From Rhizopus sp. PT2906 (Eukaryota > Mucoromycota > Mucoromycetes > Mucorales > Rhizopodaceae), in the NCBI GenBank assembly GCA_025529335.1, contig JAMYHX010000740.1, positions 1-14,460 of the forward strand: 14,460 bases of DNA. Direction: 5' to 3'. The position numbers and the translations under genes are program-made. Each line of letters begins with the position of its first letter. The first letter of the stretch is position 1. Below the pieces are notes generated by a model. The model saw only the letters and a program-made list of their open reading frames with translations, made no database searches and was not told the origin of the DNA. This document shows, in pieces, positions 8,047 through 14,460 of the stretch.

Positions 8047-8872
8047 TAAAACAACAAGATTTTTATTTAATAATCATCACAACACTAAGCTCATAAGACG
8101 CGCTTCGTCAGCACAAAAAGATGTACTGTCCAGGAATGACCACGAGGAGGTAGCGTCTTTTCCATTCCCAGAAATCTCAGCCTCACTTAGCCTTACAATG
8201 AATGAGCCCGCTCAGGCCGTCGAATTCTTACATGAACATCAGCCATCCAGTCTTGATAACCTATGAAAAAAGAAGAGTAAGTATGTGTGCTATGGGTTTA
8301 TACGCTTAGCTAGAGGAAGAGAAAGTGGTTATGTGGCTGTGAGTTGAGCTGCGTGGTGAGATGGGTGTTGAACTATATGTTGATCTGTTGATAGTCCCTA
8401 TCATACAAGTACAAAATGTATCAGTTAAAGCAGATTCTTAACAGCCTTTAGCTTATCACTTATCATCCCCCAACATATTTTTTTTGTATTACTGGATTGT
8501 TGGAAAAGAAAAAGGAAAAAAAAAGGATCGTGAAAATAACTAAGCAAATAATCAAATGACTGCACGGTCCGCGTCACCAATTGAGATCCAGACGCGTTTC
8601 TCTATCTATTTAGGATACTAAGACCCGTATGATATAAAATGAGGAATATGCATGGTTGATCAGAGAACAGGTATAAAAGAAAAACGAAAAAAAAAACGTT
8701 ATGGCCTCGCTTTTAATATCACCTTTACAAGGATCTTCTTATACATAATCACATAGGATAAGCCATCAAAGTCAGTATGGTTTCACGATCCTATAAGTGT
8801 GGCAAAAAAGGCTTTGCTATGTTGGCTAGTTGATTCAATATGACGACGGAATATCATATTACGGAGCGCGTT
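8047..8872. other. No convincing gene; one short open stretch and a splice-donor-like site
   Basis: A plus-strand frame is open from about 8042 to TGA 8263-8265. Its only Met (8198) leaves 22 codons, and I recognise no protein. GTAAGT at 8277-8282 matches a fungal 5' splice site but no partner exon is evident. TATAAAA-like words occur near 8633 and 8673 in A-rich DNA without a following gene. Small regulatory RNA or decayed cargo cannot be excluded. Confidence 0.4.
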
Positions 8873-9109
8873 TTATTTCAGTGGGCGAAAATGAGTAGGT
8901 GCATTAGAAAGTGTTGACAAGTTGGTTAATTGCGAGAAATGAGCGACCTGAACTGATGACTTTGGACATTTCAAGCATCTTGCGTCAGAGATGTCAAAGG
9001 TAGCGGTAAATAACAGTTGAGGTCGATTTTCTATTACTGGTACAGTATAAAGATAAAGAATAATGAGCTTCCACAAGTACTCTGTTATGGCTGGGACCAT
9101 CTCTTGCAT
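8873..9109 (-). CDS. Small hypothetical ORF inside the long-TIR unit
   Basis: A 78-codon ATG-initiated frame on the minus strand. It begins with a hydrophobic stretch (residues about 13-26, LWKLIILYLYTVPV) and later has a CLKC pair at about 45-48. A TGA lies five codons before the ATG, so the frame is not extended upstream. I recognise no family. It could be a small protein, an exon of a larger decayed gene or chance. Composition is more protein-like than neighbouring frames, but the length gives little support. Confidence 0.2.
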   Translation of the reverse strand: MQEMVPAITEYLWKLIILYLYTVPVIENRPQLLFTATFDISDARCLKCPKSSVQVAHFSQLTNLSTLSNAPTHFRPLK

Positions 9110-9339
9110 TTGACCCTCTCAAACTTTTTTTTTTGCTTGGGAACTGATAAATGAACTGTATCCTCTATTTGTACGCTGATTGCACTAGAGATTCAAGATA
9201 AAAATGAAGTGATTTGAGTAGAATAGACAAAAGATAGGTCAAATAAGCATTAAAATTTATAAAGATGATTTTTTATTTAAGAAAAAGATCAAGTTATGTG
9301 CAAACACCAGTTAGCCATTCCCTCATTTCCTGTTGTTAT

Positions 9340-9600
9340 CAAACCAAGGTCGATATCCAACGCAAAGGGAATGTTGCCCAGGTATCGCCAACGTGGAGGC
9401 CGTGCTTGCTTGGATACCCTTCAACGCGTCTGTTAAGGGACAGAGCCTGAAACCAGTGTGCGAGAGTGCAATGCACAAAGGAACCGCAGAACCCTTTCGT
9501 GAATCTCTTTAACCCACCTCTACAAAGAAAGGGGAGCGGGGAAGAACAGAAAGACGGAACGAACAACACAAGACCCCTTTTCTGGAGTTTTTTTGTTTAC
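9340..9600. other. GC-richer island with consecutive hairpins
   Basis: This part is clearly less A/T-rich than its surroundings. Three inverted repeats follow each other. GGTAT-CG-CCAA (9381-9391) pairs with TTGGATACC (9410-9418), nine pairs with a 2-nt bulge. CCCTT-C-AAC (9417-9425) pairs with GTT-AAGGG (9432-9439). GTGC-AAT-GCAC forms a small stem at 9466-9476. Open frames exist on both strands (61 codons plus, 76 codons minus), yet neither resembles a known family. A structured RNA or transferred fragment is possible; it does not look like a tRNA or 5S rRNA. Confidence 0.35.
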
Positions 9601-10184
9601 GGAGGAACCAGGACAACTCAATAGAGCCAACAAAGAAGACCTCCGGCTGCATCTGTGGGCTAGTATAGGGTTAGTCAAGGTCGAATATGTGCTGAAAACG
9701 GTACTGAAGGGGTGTTGAAGGGATGTTGAAGGCTAAGAATACTGGTTGTTCTGATGATGTTGTTGCTACGCTACCGTTAAAGTACACGTTAGTCATGAAG
9801 GAAGAAAACAGTGGTTGCTAAGCTATAGCTTGCCATTTACCATTCCAAATCCAAAAAAATATCTTTTTTATTCTTCTTTTCTTTGCTGTGTGGGAAAATA
9901 ATAAGAAAAAGAAAAAGGGAAAAAAAGAATGTGATTATTTATATATTCTCCCTTAATTGGTTCACACGAGATAGCATTTTCCGAGCCACATTGTATCATA
10001 ATCAACGTTGCAAACAAAAAGAAAGGGAGCACACGCGATAGATACCTTCCACAAATCAAAGTTGCAAGAAGAGATGAAATAAAAGGTATTAATTAATGAA
10101 CCCTTTAATAAAATTAAAGGCTTGTTTAATAAGTATGCTTTGGACCATGATAGTCTTCTCACTTATAGCGTTGATTTGGTACAT
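9601..10184. other. No gene seen; short repeats only
   Basis: A small direct repeat, GAAGGGGTGTT then GAAGGGATGTT with a partial third unit, lies at 9706-9732. Pyrimidine-rich then purine-rich tracts at about 9855-9935 could pair imperfectly. I find no supported coding frame; frames on the minus strand here are short and low-complexity. Confidence 0.4.
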
Positions 10185-10612
10185 CTCTTGTGATCTTGTG
10201 TTGACAATGCATGCATGCATGAAGATGACCTGATCTCTGAGAAAGACACCTAAAATGGTTATTTTGTGTATAAAGAGGCTCTGCTATAGCCAGTGAGTGG
10301 GGTATATTTGGTACTTTCATTATCGTTGGCTGATTTACCCTCACTTCCTGTGACACTAATCTCAACTTTTTGAGTAATCACAACAATAAATCTATTGTCA
10401 ATGCTCGCTTAAGACAACGCCACTAATCTGCTCTAAGCATATGTTGATTGTCATGAGCCATGATAACATACAGAATAAAGCTCCCAGGAAAAGTTGGCGT
10501 ACTTGTGGACTTTGTTTTTGCCGATCGTATACATAGGCGAACAAAGAGCCCCAAGCGTCCCTTAGAATTGCCATTGTGTTACTTCAAACGCCGATCTCCA
10601 CCTTATGACTCT
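10185..10612 (-). repeat. Right long inverted arm
   Basis: Reverse complement partner of 3101-3524. The 14-bp ATGC palindrome is kept at 10207-10220, and the most conserved block is 10326-10413. The outer end is ...CCTTATGACTC, with similarity lost immediately outside. Many differences from the left arm are transitions, several of them CG in one arm against TG or CA in the other. No gene starts inside this arm that I can support. Confidence 0.85.
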
Positions 10613-10898
10613 GTTGGTCATACGTCACACACTCATTGATAAATGTTGTCAGTACCATTTATTTGCGCTCTTTATTACCAAAGTTGTCACTTTATTGTCT
10701 TTCTTTCTTCTTTTCTCCTTCTTTATTTGCCCTTTCTCATCACTGGAGGTAACAACCTTGGCAATGTCAGCAAGCGCAATTCAATTAATGCAAGGACGGT
10801 CATTGCTAGATTTCGACATTGCAACCCTTGAGGCAGGTACCATTTTATTTATTTCTACCTTTAACAGTAATTTACTTTTTTTTGTGGTGAACAAGTAG
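10605..10898 (+). other. Doubtful small ORF just outside the right arm
   Basis: An open frame of 97 codons begins inside the end of the arm and has a Met start. Its first half is hydrophobic, from a CT-rich tract at about 10665-10740. The second half (EVTTLAMSASAIQLMQGRS, then LLDFDIATLEAG) looks more like ordinary protein. GT dinucleotides flank that part, so it might be an exon of a lost gene. I recognise no family. The overlap with the repeat argues against a genuine start here. Confidence 0.2.
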
Positions 10899-12659
10899 AG
10901 CCTATATTTAGAAGCAGTTTGTCCTTGTTTTCACCAAACCTATACTTTGCAATTAAGGGATCGGAATCAAGCTTTACTTGAATTTGTCAACTTTTTACTA
11001 TTCAGAACAACTCACCATCACAATAATAGCATAAGAAAGCACGTAGACGGCATATTCGTAAAGAAATCAAGATTATTTTTTTTGGAGAAAACCAGTGAAG
11101 GATCTGGATAGCAGGTCATGATCAGACGGTATCCATTACCAGACACTTCGTCATATCAATTGGCAGATGTATAAAGATCAATAGATATTCTCTGGAAGAA
11201 ATAGTAGATTGTTACTGACGGTTACTGCAGCTTGATTGAACCCTATTTGGTTACATCCAGGGGTGAACAGTAAGATTTGACAAATACTATGTGATATAAA
11301 GAAGAGACATATGCTCATTTATTGGTTCAGATTATATGAAAGTACGCATAAGCTCAGAAACAAGACTGTTAACGCCGACTATTTGAAATGAGTATATGTT
11401 GATAGAGAAAATAAAGACAACGAGGGAGTGTTATTGACGCTGATTGAACCAAAGCTCATGAGGATTCACAAGCGTAGATCGATAATCTGTAAATTATGAT
11501 GAACCAGGCATTGAAGCAAAACAGTATGAAACTAAAATTGTGTATGCAATCGTATCATGTTTGATAAAGGTAATGCGATCTTTACGATGATAGTTACAAG
11601 AGCGCATATACTGTTGTGAAGGAACATTCTTCTATAAACATTGACTATAATAATGATTGAATAAACTAAAATATAGCAGTGTATAAAGATGATGATGCTC
11701 TTATCCAAGATTATCACCTTGTACCAAGAAGTTAGATTAACCAATAGATAAACTGAGTTCTCACAAGTCCTGTGAACCGATCTAATTATAGTTACGACGG
11801 TAATAATGACAGAACAATGAACCTTCTTTGTCTTACATGACCTGCATGATTTAGAACCTCGACAGGTGTATATCTTCATCATTGGTTATTCATTAAGCGA
11901 GTCATCTAATTATTATATCAGCGCTCATCTACCTTGAATTAGTATAAATAGGAATACTCTCAAGACTTCCATAAACCGGATCCTCTTTCGGTATAAATTA
12001 AGTTCTCTAATAAAGAAGGATTTTAATTTATATTATTGCCTTTATCTTTTTATTTTGATTATACTTTTGAACCATCCGTTCAAAACATATACTTTAGAAT
12101 GATATATCTCTTATTTCAAGCACAAAGAAGGAATGGGTATGTTTATGTTTATATTGTGGCGTGTTTGGAAATATCATGACCTGAATGATAGAAATGGTCT
12201 TGCGAGTGGATTATTAGAAGGTCAAGTGGATATCCTAGAATAGTACAGGTTGTTATGTAATGGTTTATAAGACACAAGACAAAGACAAAGGAAGTACTCT
12301 TTGAGACTAATCTTTATTCTGGGATAAAGACAGAAGGAACATACAATTAAATTAAGGATCTACTATTTATAGTTGCTATCAAATGGCTGGTAAGCCACTA
12401 TACTGAGCGTGGATTATAATTACTGAGGATATGATTGACTAACGGTTCCTGAATTCATAAAGAAAACTTTTTAATTCGTTCCTGACACTGACCTTATTGT
12501 TCATTTCATGATCTGGGTTACGATACTGCTTTTACCATAAAAGGATTATCTTTTAAAGAAGTGTATCCTTTCATATAAAGAAGTAATGATTTATATACAA
12601 AGGAGAGATTCTATTTAATTTGACTTATTACTAAAAGTGTGTACATGTAATCTTATAAT
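10899..12659. other. Long AT-rich stretch without supported genes
   Basis: About 1.76 kb with stops in all frames. The longest frame is 116 codons on the minus strand (11532-11882), with repetitive Ile/Val/Tyr-rich composition and no known motif, so I do not call it. No tRNA, rRNA or tandem array was seen. Recurring words such as TGATTGAACC (about 11233 and 11440) hint at decayed repeats but are too short to define. Confidence 0.5.
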
Positions 12660-12732
12660 ATATGAATTCACTCTATTCATACTGATTCCAGTCGTTTATC
12701 TCAATGTCAGTCATAAGCAGACATTGTTCTAC
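12660..12732 (+). repeat. Left copy of a perfect 73-bp inverted repeat
   Basis: Begins ATATGAATTCACTC and ends ACATTGTTCTAC. Every base matches the reverse complement of 14388-14460. Inward of 12732 similarity stops (AACAACAGG here against GACACAGG there), so the inner boundary is sharp. The outer boundary is unknown because the other copy runs into the window edge. Confidence 0.95.
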
Positions 12733-13776
12733 AACAACAGGAACGTGGATGAGCTTCGGAAACGAATGCACATAGGATGAGATACGCATATTGACAGCCT
12801 TTACTAACGGACTACCAATAGTATTCAAGCAAGGACAGAAGCTGCTGCACAGGCAAAAGGCGTATATAAACTCTGCTAGTAAACACTTCAGTTTTTCGTG
12901 ATATCGCGGTTTTCAAATTTTTAGATACCGTAAACTCTACACCAGTGATTACTCTTCTATAGCTCCCCTTTTTTGCTCTAACGTGTACACAGGAGGCTAT
13001 ATATTCTTGCTTTAATAACTTAGGAAAAACAATTTAGCTTACGGAAGATAACGTGGGACCAAGTGGGAATCGAACTAAGGTTGCACCACTTTTTCAAACT
13101 ACTGTATTTGTTATGTTATTATGAGGCTTCATCTTATCTTATTGTATTCATTGGTTCTCTACTTGTTTCAATGCAGCTTTACTGTCATCTTTGGATCATA
13201 AATATTTTCATTCAAAGACTATAAAGTTTATTCATCATTCCTCAGTTAGTATGTACTCCTTATGATGCAATTCATTGTTAGATCTGAAGTAAACCTTGCC
13301 TGCAGAGTGATGCTGCTCAAGCTTTATTGCATAATTTATTATTTATTATGTCTAGTTTATTGAAGTATTTAGGTAAAATAAACAAATAATTAACGAGACT
13401 AAAAGTAAGTTGTCCTTTATTGAATAAAATATGGAGGTCTATTTATACTTTTTCCAATGATCGGATAAAGTTATCTCAGCTAAAATGATTATCAATATTT
13501 GGGGGGTGATGTTGACAGGACAATAGCGGTGTATGACGAGCTGTTGTCTAAATAATAAATTTTTTCTTAGACTTATAACTGTCACAGTGATAAATATTCA
13601 CACGTAGACAAGAACTCCCAATTTATAAATAGATATCATCTATGTTGATTCTAATTGGTTTATTTAATTGTTCTTTGTGTGTAATGGCTTATTGATGTGC
13701 CGTTTACTAGTCCAAATACCACACTTATAACATCTATCACCCATGAGCCTCAGCTGCTAACTCAATCCAGCCTATC
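12733..13776. other. Interior of the right inverted-repeat unit, no gene seen
   Basis: AT-rich, with stops in all frames. A TATATAA word is at about 12864 and a G6 run at about 13501. Near 13051-13080 the minus strand reads AGTTCGATTCC, close to a tRNA B box, but no matching stem or A box is present. Confidence 0.4.
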
Positions 13777-13784
13777 TATAAAAA
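13777..13784 (+). promoter_or_regulatory. TATA box of a possible small transcription unit
   Basis: TATAAAAA is followed within 25-100 bp by pyrimidine-rich sequence suited to transcription start. A splice-donor-like GTAAGA lies at 13901-13906 after TTTTCAG, and an AATAAA at 14124-14129. Together they outline a transcript of about 300 bp. Confidence 0.35.
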
Positions 13785-14129
13785 CCATCCTCTTCGATTA
13801 GAATTAGTGTCTTCTACAATCGCCTTTATTGTATTTGTTTGGATATCACCTTTCAGCTGGAAAAACGCCAATTTCTTTTTCTTCTTCTGAATATTTTCAG
13901 GTAAGAACCTTTCCAAGCCTCCCTTGGGCGCTACTAATGAAAATCTGCTGACCTATTGTGTTTTTTTATCTCATTCTTGTTGCACTCTGGTCACCTTCCA
14001 TGTGGCCTTGTATAGACGGCCCTTCTGTTATATGAGCCAGCTGTATCCTCTTCAACAAACCATGTTGTCCACTTTAACGGCTGTTTATACTCTATTTATG
14101 CTGAACATGATCTGCTGTTGACCAATAAA
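13785..14129 (+). other. Possible short transcript lacking a clear coding frame
   Basis: Between the TATA box and AATAAA the longest frame ends at 14121 and is 65 codons when counted from TTG 13924. It has no early ATG, is Cys/Leu/Tyr-rich and matches nothing I know. The frame is open only from 13891. A non-coding transcript, a first exon with downstream exons outside the unit, or no transcript at all are all possible. Confidence 0.25.
14124..14129 (+). terminator. AATAAA poly(A)-type signal
   Basis: Lies 3 bp after the last stop of the possible small transcript. Support is by motif and position only. Confidence 0.3.
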
Positions 14130-14387
14130 AAGTACCCACACAGTCAGGTAAAGCCGTCCATTTGGTCCTTGAGTTGTCAACTATGTATTTCTGTTCTTCC
14201 ATGTCAATACTCTGCTCTTTTATCAAAGTTGAAATATGTGATTGTAATAGGTAAACAAAAATTATACTAGGTTGGTAAAATGTTCCCCTTCAAACTGATC
14301 ACAACATTGGAATCTATAAATGAAGAATCGTTATCCAATCTAACTAGTTTCTTTCTTTCTTTCGTAATAGCTTGTTTTACCTGTGTC

Positions 14388-14460
14388 GTAGAACAATGTC
14401 TGCTTATGACTGACATTGAGATAAACGACTGGAATCAGTATGAATAGAGTGAATTCATAT
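14388..14460 (-). repeat. Right copy of the perfect 73-bp inverted repeat
   Basis: Reverse complement of 12660-12732 without mismatch. It ends exactly at the last base of the window, so the true repeat may be longer. A (TTTC)n run at about 14348-14362 precedes it. Confidence 0.95.

Larger units (their letters stand above)
3101..10612 (+). mobile_element. 7.5-kb unit with ~425-bp inverted arms around a Helitron-type gene
   Basis: Inverted arms at 3101-3524 and 10185-10612 bracket this segment. Within it lie a broken Helitron Rep/helicase gene on the plus strand (about 3494-7600), a nested hairpin (7761-7806), a CCAAT minisatellite (7897-8046) and about 2 kb without a convincing gene. Arm similarity stops sharply at GAGTCATA on both outer sides (left ...AATC|GAGTCATA; right TATGACTC|TGTT). 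I see no clear target-site duplication at this edge. Canonical Helitrons have no long inverted repeats, so this is either an unusual Helitron relative, a Helitron inserted in another long-TIR element, or an inverted pair of a separate repeat flanking the gene by chance. Confidence 0.65.
12660..14460. mobile_element. ~1.8-kb inverted-repeat unit, right edge at or beyond window end
   Basis: Bounded by 73-bp inverted arms that are identical by direct comparison. Between them are about 1.65 kb of AT-rich DNA without a transposase, plus a possible short transcription unit at 13777-14129. This fits a non-autonomous transposon. It could equally be two inverted copies of a separate repeat. Target duplications cannot be checked because the window ends inside or at the right arm. 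Confidence 0.45.

Noticed and set aside
9339..9569. 76-codon minus-strand ORF in the GC island
   Set aside because: It overlaps competing frames on the plus strand, has no recognisable motif, and the hairpins offer another explanation for the composition.
3091..10622. Target-site duplication flanking the long-TIR unit
   Set aside because: Bases outside the arms (AACGCTAATC on the left, TGTTGGTCAT on the right) do not match, so no duplication can be claimed.
11532..11882. 116-codon minus-strand ORF
   Set aside because: Repetitive Ile/Val/Thr composition typical of AT-rich non-coding DNA, and no conserved motif.
13051..13080. tRNA gene on the minus strand
   Set aside because: A near B-box (AGTTCGATTCC) is present, but the flanking five-base stem does not pair and no A box or anticodon arm can be placed.

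Overview
The window looks like an AT-rich, transposon-dense stretch of a nuclear genome from an early-diverging fungus. Mucoromycota (a Mucorales-type mould) is my best guess. The reasons are TATA boxes and AATAAA signals of eukaryotic type, no bacterial operon structure, a Tc1/mariner transposase, a Helitron-type Rep/helicase, and a first gene of a type I associate with Mucorales genomes. The organism assignment is inference; no rRNA or other marker gene is present.

Layout. At 1-1230 there is one plausible host-type gene, a 329-codon frame with a PD-(D/E)XK-nuclease-like core, with a TATA box upstream and a poly(A) signal downstream. At about 1400-3090 there is a Tc1/mariner element: a cluster of GAGGTAAC sites and a T15A13 palindrome, then a DD34E transposase that is complete except for one in-frame TAG, then a ~22-bp degenerate array at its right side. 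At 3101-10612 lies a 7.5-kb unit bounded by inverted arms of about 425 bp. Just inside its left arm it carries a badly broken Helitron-type protein gene (DUF6570-like region, Helitron N domain, HUH endonuclease with two tyrosines, Pif1-like helicase). The rest of the unit holds a nested hairpin, a 15-unit 10-bp CCAAT minisatellite, a hairpin-rich GC island and no convincing gene.

At 10613-12659 I see only low-complexity, non-coding AT-rich DNA and one doubtful small ORF. At 12660-14460 there is a second inverted-repeat unit. Its 73-bp arms are identical and the right arm runs into the window edge, so it may continue. Inside it is a short possible transcription unit (TATA box, splice-donor-like site, poly(A) signal) without a good coding frame.

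How the parts relate: the window reads as mobile elements placed end to end beside one host-like gene. The most unusual feature is the Helitron-type coding region inside long terminal inverted repeats, because canonical Helitrons lack such repeats. All reading frames of that gene are broken, so any current movement would need proteins from elsewhere. The perfect 73-bp arms at the right suggest a much younger element.
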